Source: Streptomyces koelreuteriae
GTDB taxonomy: Bacteria; Actinomycetota; Actinomycetes; Streptomycetales; Streptomycetaceae
Reading direction: 5' to 3'
Length of the DNA stretch: 64,000 nucleotides
Assembly: GCF_018604545.1 (NCBI RefSeq)
Contig: NZ_CP075896.1
Location: 6,138,001 to 6,202,000, forward strand
Of this stretch, positions 8,464-22,122 are shown piece after piece. A program made the translations under genes and the position numbers. The notes below the pieces were generated by a model. It saw only the letters and a list, made by a program, of their open reading frames with translations, ran no database searches and was not told the DNA's origin. How positions within the stretch are numbered: the stretch's first letter is position 1; each line of letters starts with the position of its first letter.

Positions 8464-8492
8464 TTGACGCTTCCGGAACGCTGCCCTACGTT
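8464..8492 (+). promoter_or_regulatory. Candidate promoter for the GH30-GH62 operon
   Basis: A -35 TTGACG (8464-8469) and a -10 TACGTT (8487-8492) are 17 bases apart, a good vegetative-type promoter. Transcription would start near 8499, giving a leader of about 90 bases that contains a CTGAAC/GTTCAG dyad (8513-8527) and ends in the CebR-type box. Confidence 0.55.
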
Positions 8493-8577
8493 CCCTCCAC
8501 AGTGGCAACTCCCTGAACGTTGTTCAGCATCTCGAACACTCGCCCCTCGGAAACCCCGGGGGGCGACCTCATACCAC

Positions 8578-8591
8578 TGGGAGCGCTCCCA
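8578..8591. promoter_or_regulatory. CebR-type operator overlapping the start codon
   Basis: TGGGAGCGCTCCCA is a perfect 14-base palindrome identical to the CebR box known from cellobiose/cellulose regulons of Streptomyces. Its last A is the first base of the GH30 ATG. GGGAG (8579-8583) inside it is also the only good Shine-Dalgarno sequence for that gene. The regulatory assignment rests on sequence identity to the known box. Confidence 0.85.
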
Positions 8592-10018
8592 TGACGGGAC
8601 GGATCACGCTGCGCGGACTCAGAGGTCTCAGACGGTGGACGGTGACGTCCCTGGCGGTGCTGATGACCACCGTCGGTGTCACCGCCGGGGCCTCGCCGAC
8701 GGACACCCGGGCGGACGCCTCCGCGACCATCGACGGGGCCACCCGGCACCAGCCCATCGACGGCTTCGGCATCTCCGAGCACTTCGGCCGGGCCGCGATC
8801 ATGCGCGGCTCGCAGGGACTTCCCGCCCAGCGCCAACGCGAGATCCTCGACCTGCTGTTCAGCCGGAGCACCGGCGTCGGGCTGAGCATCCTGCGCCTCG
8901 GTATCGACTCGGGCATCCAGCCGACCGACCCCGGCGGGCCGAACGCGACCCCCAAGTATGTGTGGGACCGCAACGACAAGGGCCAGGTCTGGCTCGCCCA
9001 GCAGGCCAAGGCCTACGGCGTGAACCGTTTCTACGCCGACGCCTGGACGGCCCCCGGCTATATGAAGACCAACGGCACCGACGCGAACGGCGGCACCCTG
9101 TGCGGCCTGGCGGGTGCGAGCTGCGCGAGCGGCGACTGGCGCAAGGCGTACGCGAACTACCTGGTCCAGTACGCGAAGTTCTACGCCCAAGAGGGCATTC
9201 GCATCAACGACCTCGGGTTCACCAACGAGCCCGACTGGACGGCCACCTACGACTCCATGCGGCTCACGCCCGCCCAGGCGGTGGAGTTCACCAAGGTCTT
9301 CGGGCCCGTGGCGCGAGCGGGCGGGTACCAGGTCGTCTGCTGCGACTCCTTCGGCTGGAACCAGCAGAAGAACTACACCAGCGCCATCGAGGCCGACGCC
9401 ACGGCCCGGGGCTTCGTCGACACGCACGCCGGCCACACATACGCCAGCAAGATCGACGGGCCGCTGCCGACCGGCAAGCGGACCTGGATGTCGGAGTGGT
9501 CGCCCGACGGCACCACCTGGAACGAGGCCTGGGACGACGGCAGCGGCTACGACGGCTTCACGGTCGCGGGCGCCGTGCACGACGCCCTGACCAAGGGCAA
9601 CACCAGCGGCTACGTGTACTGGTACGGCGCCTCGACCGGCGCCACCCGCGGGCTGATCCAGATGGACGGCGCGAACTACCACGTCTCCAAGCGCCTGTGG
9701 GCCCTCGCGAACTACAGCCGCTTCATCCGGCCCGGGGCCACCCGCATCGGCGCCACCACCTCCGACGGCAACCTCAGGCTCTCGGCGTTCCGCAACACCG
9801 ACGGCACGGTGACGGTCGTGGCGCTCAACGCGGCCTCCAGTGCCACCCAGGTGTCCTTCGGTCTCCAGAACATCGGGTTCACCACCGGCACGGCCACCCC
9901 GTACCTGACCAACGGTTCCCAGAGCACCTCCCGGCAGCCGGCCGTGCCGGTCACCGGCGGGTCGCTGAAGGCCACGGTTCCGGCCCGCTCGCTCGTCACC
10001 TACACCCTCCAGCGATAG
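8591..10018 (+). CDS. Secreted GH30-like glycoside hydrolase
   Basis: Secreted 475-residue hydrolase with a signal peptide of about 36 residues (RRWTVTSLAVLMTTVGVTAGASP). The mature part shows a GH30/clan-A barrel: ATRHQPIDGFGISEHFGRAA at the start, acid/base Glu in LGFTNEPDWTATYDS (about residue 213) and nucleophile Glu in KRTWMSEWSPDGTTWNEAW (about 302). A side beta-domain closes the protein, from YSRFIRPGATRIGA to SLVTYTLQR. Within GH30 this most resembles xylanase/glucuronoxylanase or beta-1,6-galactanase members; substrate cannot be fixed by eye. It is followed 8 bases later by a GH62 gene, which suggests a xylan or arabinoxylan role. A CebR-type box covers its start. Confidence 0.85.
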   Translation: MTGRITLRGLRGLRRWTVTSLAVLMTTVGVTAGASPTDTRADASATIDGATRHQPIDGFGISEHFGRAAIMRGSQGLPAQRQREILDLLFSRSTGVGLSILRLGIDSGIQPTDPGGPNATPKYVWDRNDKGQVWLAQQAKAYGVNRFYADAWTAPGYMKTNGTDANGGTLCGLAGASCASGDWRKAYANYLVQYAKFYAQEGIRINDLGFTNEPDWTATYDSMRLTPAQAVEFTKVFGPVARAGGYQVVCCDSFGWNQQKNYTSAIEADATARGFVDTHAGHTYASKIDGPLPTGKRTWMSEWSPDGTTWNEAWDDGSGYDGFTVAGAVHDALTKGNTSGYVYWYGASTGATRGLIQMDGANYHVSKRLWALANYSRFIRPGATRIGATTSDGNLRLSAFRNTDGTVTVVALNAASSATQVSFGLQNIGFTTGTATPYLTNGSQSTSRQPAVPVTGGSLKATVPARSLVTYTLQR

Positions 10019-10026
10019 GAGACACG

Positions 10027-11094
10027 ATGCGCCTGACAAGACTCCTGGGAGTCCTGATCGGAGGCCTGGCCCTGTTGCTGGGTGCCCTGGTGGCGCCGTC
10101 CACCGCGTCCTCGCAAGCGCGGGCGGCGGCCCTGCCCGGCAGCTTCAAGTGGAGTTCCAGCAATGTGCTGATCTCCCCGAAGTCGGACGCGACCCACCAG
10201 CTCAGCGCCATCAAGGACCCGTCGGTGGTGTACCACAACGGCCGTTGGCACGTGTTCGCCAGCACCGCCAGCACCAGCGGCGCCTACAACATGGTGTATC
10301 TGAACTTCGCCAGCTGGCAGGAGGCCGCCTCCGCGCAGCACCACTACCTGGACCAGACGGCGATCGGCGCCGGGTACAAGGCGGCCCCGCAGGTGTTCTA
10401 TTTCGCGCCGCAGAAGCTCTGGTACCTCGTCTACCAGACCGGCGACAACGCGGCCTACTCGACGACGGCGGACATCGCCAACCCCAAGTCCTGGACCGCG
10501 CCGAAGAAGTTCTACGCGAACGGCATGCCGCAGATCATCAAGGACAACATCGGCAGCGGCTACTGGGTCGACTTCTGGAACGTCTGCGACAGCGCCAAGT
10601 GCTATCTGTTCTCCTCCGACGACAACGGCCACCTGTACCGCTCGGAGACCAGCCTGGCCGCCTTCCCGAACGGCTTCACCAACACCGTCATCGCGCTCCA
10701 GGACTCCAACAAGTACCGCCTCTGGGAAGCCGCCAACGTCTACAAGCTCAAGGACTCCAACACCTATCTGCTGCTCAACGAGGCGATCGGCGGCAACGGC
10801 AAGCGGTACTTCCGCTCCTGGACGTCCGGCAGCATCGCCGGGAGCTGGACCCCGCTGGCCGACACCGAGTCCAACCCCTTCGCGCGCTCCAACAACGTCA
10901 CCTTCAGCGGCACGCCCTGGAGCCAGGACATCAGCCACGGCGAGATGGTCCGCCACACCAACGACCAGACCCTCACGGTCAATCCCTGCCGGCTCCAGTA
11001 CCTCTACCAGGGCCTGAACCCCTCGGCGAGCGGCCCCTACAACACGCTCCCATGGCGGCTGGGGCTGCTGACGCAGACCAACTCCACTTGTTGA
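10027..11094 (+). CDS. Secreted GH62 alpha-L-arabinofuranosidase
   Basis: Predicted to remove arabinose side chains from arabinoxylan outside the cell. Its 355 residues include a signal peptide, MRLTRLLGVLIGGLALLLGALVAPSTASSQARA. The rest is a single GH62 five-bladed propeller with no carbohydrate-binding module. Family catalytic residues are visible: Asp in AIKDPSVVYHNGRWHVF (about 64), Asp in YWVDFWNVC (about 181) and Glu in RLWEAANVYKL (about 235). GGAG for this gene overlaps the stop of the GH30 gene, so the two are clearly an operon. No terminator is evident before the pullulanase region 106 bases downstream. Confidence 0.9.
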   Translation: MRLTRLLGVLIGGLALLLGALVAPSTASSQARAAALPGSFKWSSSNVLISPKSDATHQLSAIKDPSVVYHNGRWHVFASTASTSGAYNMVYLNFASWQEAASAQHHYLDQTAIGAGYKAAPQVFYFAPQKLWYLVYQTGDNAAYSTTADIANPKSWTAPKKFYANGMPQIIKDNIGSGYWVDFWNVCDSAKCYLFSSDDNGHLYRSETSLAAFPNGFTNTVIALQDSNKYRLWEAANVYKLKDSNTYLLLNEAIGGNGKRYFRSWTSGSIAGSWTPLADTESNPFARSNNVTFSGTPWSQDISHGEMVRHTNDQTLTVNPCRLQYLYQGLNPSASGPYNTLPWRLGLLTQTNSTC

Positions 11095-11120
11095 AAGTTC
11101 TTTCCGATGGTTTCAGGGCT

Positions 11121-11151
11121 CTTGCTGTAAGCGTTTCGGCGGCGATACGGT
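11121..11151 (+). promoter_or_regulatory. Pullulanase promoter with MalR-like operator
   Basis: CTTGCTGTAAG (11121-11131) differs by one base from the amylase site CTTGCTGCAAG. Within it TTGCTG (11122-11127) could serve as -35, with TACGGT (11146-11151) as -10 at an 18-base spacing. A GAAAG/CTTTC dyad lies just upstream at 11093-11104. Operator over -35 implies repression. Confidence 0.6.
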
Positions 11152-11200
11152 CGCGCGGGGTCGGACCCGTGAGAGCCGCAATCGCAAGGAGTCCACGTCA

Positions 11201-16609
<5,409 letters not shown>

Positions 16610-16627
16610 CGCACTACGTTGGGCGGT

Positions 16628-16650
16628 GCGGGCCGCGACCGGCGGCCCGC
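16628..16650. terminator. Hairpin after pullulanase
   Basis: GC-rich arms 16628-16636 and 16642-16650 pair perfectly over 9 bases with a 5-base loop, shortly after the pullulanase stop. There is no T-run, as is common for Streptomyces terminators. Confidence 0.5.
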
Positions 16651-16683
16651 CCCACCCAGGTACGGCCCGAGGTGCTCCTCGAG

Positions 16684-18303
16684 ATGGACGGCAACGGCAC
16701 ACAGCACACCCCCGGCACCACCGTGCTGGTCGTGGACGACGTCGCGGCCAGCCGGTACGCCATGGGCGCGGTGCTCAGCCGGGCCGGCCACCGGGTCGTG
16801 CCCGTCGCCAGCGGCGGCGAGGCACTCGTCGAACTCGACGTCCGGCTGCGCGACGGCACCCTGCCCGACGTGGCCCTCGTCGACGTGGGTCTGCCGGACA
16901 TGAGCGGCTTCGAAGTGTGCCGCAGGCTGCGGGCCCGGCCGCCCATGGCCGCGCTGCCCGTCGTGCACTTCTCCGCCGCCCGGACCGCGCCCGGGGACCG
17001 GTGCCGGGGACTGGACGCGGGCGGCGACGCCTATCTGACCGTGCCCGCCGAACCGCAGGAGATCCAGGCCGTCGTCCGGGCCGCCGTGCGCGGAGCGCGC
17101 CGCAGCACGGGCGCCGAGACGGTCGTCCACCGGCTGACCCTGCTGTCAGAGGCCGTCATCACGGTCCAGACGGCGCGCTGCCCCCGGGAACTCGCCACCG
17201 CGGCCGCCGACGGCACCGCACGCCTCACCGGCTCGCCCGCCGTGGTGTTCGTGATCGCCCCCGACGGCGAGCCCTACCAGGGCACGGCCCGCAGCCGCCC
17301 CGCACCGACGGACAGCGGCGCGCACCAGGCGGCGGCCCGCCTGGCCGCCCGGCTCGCGGAGGGCCGCACGGGCGTGCACAGCGCCGTCGTCCCCGCACCG
17401 CTGTGGCCGGCCGGGATCTTCCGGCCGGGCGTCGAGGAGGACGCCCTGCTGACCGTGGCGACCGCGCAGGACGGCCGTACGGCCGTGTGCCTGGCCACGC
17501 CCGTACGGCGTACGGCGATCAACGGCCCGGCGGACGACGGGCTGCTCGCCCGGCTCGCCCAGGCCGCCGCGCTCGCCGCCGAACCGCTGCTGCTGTACCA
17601 GGTGGAGCGGCATGTCGCCCTCACCCTTCAGCACAGCTTCCTGCCCCGGCCGCACAAGCTGCCCCACCTGCCCGGCGTCGACATCGAGGTCCGCTATGTG
17701 CCCGCCTCCCGGCAGACCGAGATCGGCGGGGACTTCTACGCCGCCCTGCGCACCGGCGACGGGGTGCTCACCGCGGTCGGCGACGTCGTCGGGCACTCGC
17801 TGGACGCCGCCACCGTCATGGTCGAGATACGGCACGCGCTGCGCGCCTACTGCGTCGACGAGAGCGACCCGGTCGTGCTGGCCGGGCGGCTCGACCGGAT
17901 GCTCCAGCGCTACCACCCCGACCTCACGGCCACCGTGTGCCTCGCCCTGGTCGACCCCGGCAGCGGCCGGGTGCGGATCGCCAACGCCGGTCACATCCCG
18001 CCGCTGATCCTGCGCGACGGGGGCGGCGCACAGTACGTCGACGCCTCCGGTCCGCTGCTCGGCCTGGGCCTGGAACGCCCCCCGCCGACCGAGCACCACC
18101 TGACCCCCGAAGACCGTCTCCTCATGGTCACCGACGGCCTCATCGAAACCCGCGGCATCCCCCTGGACACCTCCCTGGAACAACTCCGCACAGCCGCCGC
18201 CGACGCCCCCACCGGCCTGGACACCCTCTGCGACGTGCTCCTGGGCTGCTTCGGCCACGACCGGGAGGACGACATCGCCCTGCTGGCCCTCCGGTTAGGG
18301 TGA
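16684..18303 (+). CDS. Receiver-GAF-SpoIIE (PP2C) phosphatase
   Basis: Predicted signal-controlled serine/threonine phosphatase of 539 residues. An N-terminal receiver domain (TVLVVDDVAASRYAMGAVLSRAGH; phospho-acceptor Asp in VALVDVGLPDMSG, about residue 66) is followed by a GAF-like middle (about 155-310). The C-terminal SpoIIE/PP2C domain shows metal-binding motifs in EIGGDFYAALRTGDGVLTAVGDVVGH and LVMVTDGLIETRG. Such proteins usually dephosphorylate anti-anti-sigma factors. No sigma-factor or kinase partner is encoded beside it, so the target is unknown. ATG 16684 was chosen; GTG 16672 is possible. Confidence 0.85.
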   Translation: MDGNGTQHTPGTTVLVVDDVAASRYAMGAVLSRAGHRVVPVASGGEALVELDVRLRDGTLPDVALVDVGLPDMSGFEVCRRLRARPPMAALPVVHFSAARTAPGDRCRGLDAGGDAYLTVPAEPQEIQAVVRAAVRGARRSTGAETVVHRLTLLSEAVITVQTARCPRELATAAADGTARLTGSPAVVFVIAPDGEPYQGTARSRPAPTDSGAHQAAARLAARLAEGRTGVHSAVVPAPLWPAGIFRPGVEEDALLTVATAQDGRTAVCLATPVRRTAINGPADDGLLARLAQAAALAAEPLLLYQVERHVALTLQHSFLPRPHKLPHLPGVDIEVRYVPASRQTEIGGDFYAALRTGDGVLTAVGDVVGHSLDAATVMVEIRHALRAYCVDESDPVVLAGRLDRMLQRYHPDLTATVCLALVDPGSGRVRIANAGHIPPLILRDGGGAQYVDASGPLLGLGLERPPPTEHHLTPEDRLLMVTDGLIETRGIPLDTSLEQLRTAAADAPTGLDTLCDVLLGCFGHDREDDIALLALRLG

Positions 18304-18334
18304 CCTCGTTGCCCGCCCAGACCAGGAGTCACCG

Positions 18335-18691
18335 ATGCCGCAGATCACCGTCGACTATTCCGCCGACCTCGCGGACGGCTTCGACCGGACCGGATTCGCC
18401 AAGGCGCTGCACGAGGCGACCGTCGACATCGCGGCCGCCAAGCCGACGGCGTGCAAGAGCCGGTTCCGCCCCACCGAGGACATCGTGGTCGGGCCCGACA
18501 CCGAGGGGCACGCCCATGTGCACGTCCACATCGCGCTGCTCGCCGGCCGCACCGAGGGCACCAAGGCCCGGCTCACCGAAGCCGCGCTGGAGTTGCTGCG
18601 CACCCATCTGAAGACCGCCGACGGAATCGTGCTGCACGCCTCCGCCGAGGTGCGCGACCTGGACGCCTCCTACCGGAAGTTCGAGGGCTGA
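18335..18691 (+). CDS. CHMI/tautomerase-superfamily protein
   Basis: Small 118-residue protein resembling 5-carboxymethyl-2-hydroxymuconate delta-isomerase. The sequence begins Met-Pro (MPQITVDYSADLADGFD), and the Pro exposed after Met removal is the catalytic base in this superfamily. The segment HAHVHVHIALLAGRTEGTKARLTEAALELLRTHL is typical. No aromatic-degradation genes surround it, so the true substrate is unclear. AGGAG precedes the ATG. It converges with the TetR gene, with only 6 bases between the stops. Confidence 0.8.
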   Translation: MPQITVDYSADLADGFDRTGFAKALHEATVDIAAAKPTACKSRFRPTEDIVVGPDTEGHAHVHVHIALLAGRTEGTKARLTEAALELLRTHLKTADGIVLHASAEVRDLDASYRKFEG

Positions 18692-18697
18692 GCGGAC

Positions 18698-19387
18698 TCA
18701 GGTCGCCAGCGTCAGAAGCCGGCCGGCCAGATCGGCGAACGGGCCGTCGGCCGGCTCCTCCTTGAAGATACGGCGCAGCAGGCCGCCCATCTCCTCGTCG
18801 TAGGCGGCGCTCACGGAGGCCAGCGCGGCGAAGTCGTGCACGAGCTGGCTCTCCAGCTCCTCCCGCGGGATGCGCCGGCCGTCCAGCCAGATCAACGCCG
18901 TCGACTCGGCGAGCGAGATCCAGGACCGGACGACCAGTTCCAGCCGCGCGGGCGGATCGGTCACGCCCAGGTGCGAAAGGATCTGGACATACGCGGCCTG
19001 CCGTACGGAGTCGACGAGCGCGTTGGTCGTCGAGGAGCCGACCGCGGGTCCACCCCGCATGAGGGCGGAGAAACCCGGCCCGTGCTCGTCCACGAAGTCG
19101 AAGTAGCGGCCCATCACGCGATGCAGCCGCGCCCCCAGCGGACCCTCGTGCGGCTCCACGAAACGGGCCGCGAGTTCGTCCGCCGCCCGCTGCAACGCGG
19201 CCTCGTACAGGCTGAGTTTGCCGGGAAAGTAGTGATAGACCAACGGCCGCGAAATGCCCGCGGCCGACGCTATCTCGTCGATGGAGACCTCGTCGGGCGA
19301 GCGGCGGCTGAACAGTTCGAGGGCGACGCCGATCAACTGCTGCCGCCGCTCCTCGACTCCCAATCTGCGGCGAACCCCGGTAGTCAT
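18698..19387 (-). CDS. TetR-family regulator
   Basis: 229-residue TetR-type repressor. The helix-turn-helix lies near residues 30-55 (VSIDEIASAAGISRPLVYHYFPGKLSLYEAAL). The C-terminal ligand/dimer domain is typical, with RFVEPHEGPLGARLHRVMGRYFDFVDEHGPGFSALMRGG. The region before the gene contains near-palindromic GATCGAT sequences (about 19400-19438) that could be an autoregulatory operator. Its target is unknown. The divergent flank holds only the end of a convergent-side gene, so it may act elsewhere or on itself. Confidence 0.87.
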   Translation of the reverse strand: MTTGVRRRLGVEERRQQLIGVALELFSRRSPDEVSIDEIASAAGISRPLVYHYFPGKLSLYEAALQRAADELAARFVEPHEGPLGARLHRVMGRYFDFVDEHGPGFSALMRGGPAVGSSTTNALVDSVRQAAYVQILSHLGVTDPPARLELVVRSWISLAESTALIWLDGRRIPREELESQLVHDFAALASVSAAYDEEMGGLLRRIFKEEPADGPFADLAGRLLTLAT

Positions 19388-19481
19388 ACGAACACCTTAC
19401 CGATCGATTCCAGCCTCGAACGGACCGGATCGATCGCCGATGTTCCGCCGGGCGCACCGCGCGGTCACGACAAAGGCCCGG

Positions 19482-21404
19482 TCAGCGCAGCCCGCCCAGC
19501 GAACGCCCGTCCCGCAGCGTCCCCTTGAGCTCCGCCCGCGCCCCCTGCTCGCCCCGCACGGTCAGCAGACTGCCCCGGGCCGATCCGCTGATCCCGCCCG
19601 TCGCCCGGATCGACTCGATCCGGCGGCTGCCCGCGGCCAGCAGATACCAGGTGCCCGCCTCCGACTTCCACAGCACCCCGGCCAGCACATGCGGATCACG
19701 CGCCCCGCACGCCGGGACGTTCTCGGCCTTCGCCGCCACCGCCCCGTACCGCCCGCCCGGCGTGTGGAACTGCGCCAGCACCCGCGCCCCGCCGCCCCGC
19801 CAGGTCTCGGCCCGCGTGCACACCCACGCCGCCGACCCGCTCGCATCGGGCAGCGGCTGCTCGTTGAACGCCCAGGCGTTGACGCTCCGCACACCCGCCG
19901 AGCGCACCGAGCCCAGCGAGCAGGCGTACGGCTGCCAGGTGCGCAGCGCCTCCGCGCCGGACGCCTCTCCCGGTGAGCCGGGCCGGCCGCTGGTGAGCCG
20001 GGCCGGGACCAGCTCGCCGAGGTCGCTCAGCAGCCGGGTCCGCTCGCCGTCGGCCAGTTGCAGCACGTTCCACGACGTGCACGGACCGGACCTGAGGGCC
20101 GGGCTGGCCAGCGGCGCGGTCACCCCGTCGGTGAGGGCGAGGTCCATCGCCCCGGAGCCCGGCTTCAGCAGATCCCGCTCGCCCGCCTTCGACACCCAGG
20201 GGGCCGTCAGATAGCGGACGTTGCCGTCGGTCCGGCCCAGGACCACCGCGCCCGCCTCGGCCCGGCCGGCGCCGTCGACCCGGGCGAAGTCGAGGGCGGC
20301 GCCCTGCGTGCCGTCCTTCGGCTCGGCGTACCGGGCGATGCGCAGACCGTCGTAGAGGATCACCACACGGGCGGCGTCGACCGTCCCCGCGTACAGCAAC
20401 TGGGGCGGTCCGGCCGGGCCGCCGGAGAGGGTGCCGGGCGTCGCCGACACCTGGACCGCCTCGCCGGGGCGGGCCCAGACGGCCAGGGCGCGGCGCAGCA
20501 GGGCCGAGTCGCCGGTGAGGTCGCCGCGGGCCGGCCACACCGAGAAGTCGGTGCGCGCCGAGCTCTGCCACGCGGCGGCGGGGACCCGGGTCAGCTTCGC
20601 CGGGTCGAGGGCGGCCTGGGCGGCGGGGTTGCGCGCATACGGGGGCGCGGCGGCGCCGTCGGGACCCCAGCCCTCGCCGGGCAGACCGAGCAGCGCCCCG
20701 CACACCAGCAGCGCCGCCCCGGCCGCCAGCGCGGCCTTCAGATGCTGGCGGCGCCGCATCAGGTCGGTGGGGCGGGCCTGGAGCGAGCAGGGGTCGAACT
20801 CGGGGGAGTCGAGCAGCCCGAACTGCGCGGGGACCCCGCCGGCCTCCAGCAGCGCGCCGTCCGCGTCGGCGACTCCCGCCGCCGTGAGCACCTCGCGCGT
20901 CTCGTCGTCCGCGAGCCGCTCCAAGCCGCGCAGCGCGTAGGCGGCCCGGGCCGGACCCGACAGGGTGGACAGCCGCTGGTCCAGGGCGAGTTCGTCGGCG
21001 CCGCCGGAGCGCGGGAACAGCTTCAGGCCCCACACCTGGGGCAGCAGCGGCGGCAGCTGGGAGCGCTTGGGCCAGGCCCGGCGCCGCAGCGGCAGCCCCG
21101 CCTCCAGCGCCGTGCGCAGCACCTGGAGGCGGACCAGGGCGTAGCCCGGATCGCCGTCACGGCCGGTCGACTGGGCCGGGATGACCGGTGCCGGAGTGCG
21201 GTTGCGGGGCAGGGCGCGCTGGGTGAGGGCGTGCGCGGTCACCACGCGCCTGCTGCGGCCCAGGCCCGGCGGCAGCACCAGATAGGCGAGCCGCACGAGC
21301 CGCGGATAGTGCTCGACGAGCGCGGCCTCGGCCTGCTCGACGTCGACGACCGGGCCGGCGGGGGAGGAGGGTGCGGGGCGCTGGGCGACATCCTGTGACT
21401 GCAC
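19482..21404 (-). CDS. Sigma-factor-like protein with membrane anchor
   Basis: 640-residue protein, probably starting at GTG 21404. The N-terminal cytoplasmic part looks like a degenerate ECF sigma factor: EAALVEHYPRLVRLAYLVLPPGLGRSRRVVTAHAL resembles region 2, and LSTLSGPARAAYALRGLERLADDETREVLTAAGVADADGAL resembles region 4 with weak helix-turn-helix character. A single membrane helix follows (LKAALAAGAALLVCGALLGLPG, about 245-266). The remaining 370 residues are predicted extracytoplasmic, with repeated short beta-type segments and conserved Cys (SGPCTSWNVLQLADGERTRL, WQPYACSLGS, WVCTRAETW). I do not recognise the outer domain. The related gene downstream on this strand is a TPR protein. 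Confidence 0.7.
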   Translation of the reverse strand: MQSQDVAQRPAPSSPAGPVVDVEQAEAALVEHYPRLVRLAYLVLPPGLGRSRRVVTAHALTQRALPRNRTPAPVIPAQSTGRDGDPGYALVRLQVLRTALEAGLPLRRRAWPKRSQLPPLLPQVWGLKLFPRSGGADELALDQRLSTLSGPARAAYALRGLERLADDETREVLTAAGVADADGALLEAGGVPAQFGLLDSPEFDPCSLQARPTDLMRRRQHLKAALAAGAALLVCGALLGLPGEGWGPDGAAAPPYARNPAAQAALDPAKLTRVPAAAWQSSARTDFSVWPARGDLTGDSALLRRALAVWARPGEAVQVSATPGTLSGGPAGPPQLLYAGTVDAARVVILYDGLRIARYAEPKDGTQGAALDFARVDGAGRAEAGAVVLGRTDGNVRYLTAPWVSKAGERDLLKPGSGAMDLALTDGVTAPLASPALRSGPCTSWNVLQLADGERTRLLSDLGELVPARLTSGRPGSPGEASGAEALRTWQPYACSLGSVRSAGVRSVNAWAFNEQPLPDASGSAAWVCTRAETWRGGGARVLAQFHTPGGRYGAVAAKAENVPACGARDPHVLAGVLWKSEAGTWYLLAAGSRRIESIRATGGISGSARGSLLTVRGEQGARAELKGTLRDGRSLGGLR

Positions 21405-21452
21405 GTTCAGCAGAACGAGCGAATGGTCGGATGGTCACCTGACCGCGCAGCG

Positions 21453-21977
21453 TCACCCCCGCGGCTGCTCCTGCTCCACGAGCAGCCGGGCGTAGTTCGC
21501 CATCGACCGCTGGTAGCGGGGCAGGTGCGGGGCCAGGGCGCCGAGCGCCAGCGACAGCGCCTCGCGGTCCCGCCCCAGGCTGGACAGGCACAGGGCGAGG
21601 CAGGCGCGCACCGGGTCGTCGAGTTCGTCGGACGGGGCGAGAAGCTCGGGCGTCAGCAGCGCCACGCCCTCCTGAGCCCGGCCGACGTTCCGCAGCGAGC
21701 TGGCGAGCTGGATCTTCGTCCGGCGGGCCTTGTAGGGACTGACGTCGGAGAGTCCGCGCCGCAGCGCCTCCTGGTACAGGGGCACCGCCAGGTCCGAGCG
21801 GCCCGTGGAGTCCCAGGCGCAGGCCTGCTCGAACGGCCCGAGCGGGCTGCCCTCCGGCAGCTCGGCGACGAGGGCGTCGACCTCGGCACGGAAGCGCGCC
21901 TCGTCCGCTTCGTCCTCGGCGTAGTCGTCGAAGCGGGCCCACAGTGCGGCGGTGCGATCTTCCCAGTCCTGGTTCAC
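21453..21977 (-). CDS. Tetratricopeptide-repeat protein
   Basis: Soluble 174-residue all-helical protein starting at GTG 21977. It shows TPR-like units such as GPFEQACAWDSTGRSDLAVPLYQEALRRGL and ARRTKIQLASSLRNVGRAQEGVALLTPEL. TPRs mediate protein contacts; no catalytic motif is visible. It ends 48 bases before the sigma-like membrane protein on the same strand and is probably cotranscribed. Confidence 0.8.
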   Translation of the reverse strand: MNQDWEDRTAALWARFDDYAEDEADEARFRAEVDALVAELPEGSPLGPFEQACAWDSTGRSDLAVPLYQEALRRGLSDVSPYKARRTKIQLASSLRNVGRAQEGVALLTPELLAPSDELDDPVRACLALCLSSLGRDREALSLALGALAPHLPRYQRSMANYARLLVEQEQPRG

Positions 21978-22122
21978 CGTGCCACCCTCGCACAGGCGTG
22001 CCTACGGAGGCAGCGGAATTTGAGCGCTACGGGCTCCGCAGCCGTATCGAAGGCGAGAGCCCTTGCCGGGGCTCCGTGCGGCATGCGTCCGGACCGTGCC
22101 GTGACAAGGACCGGAGGAACAG

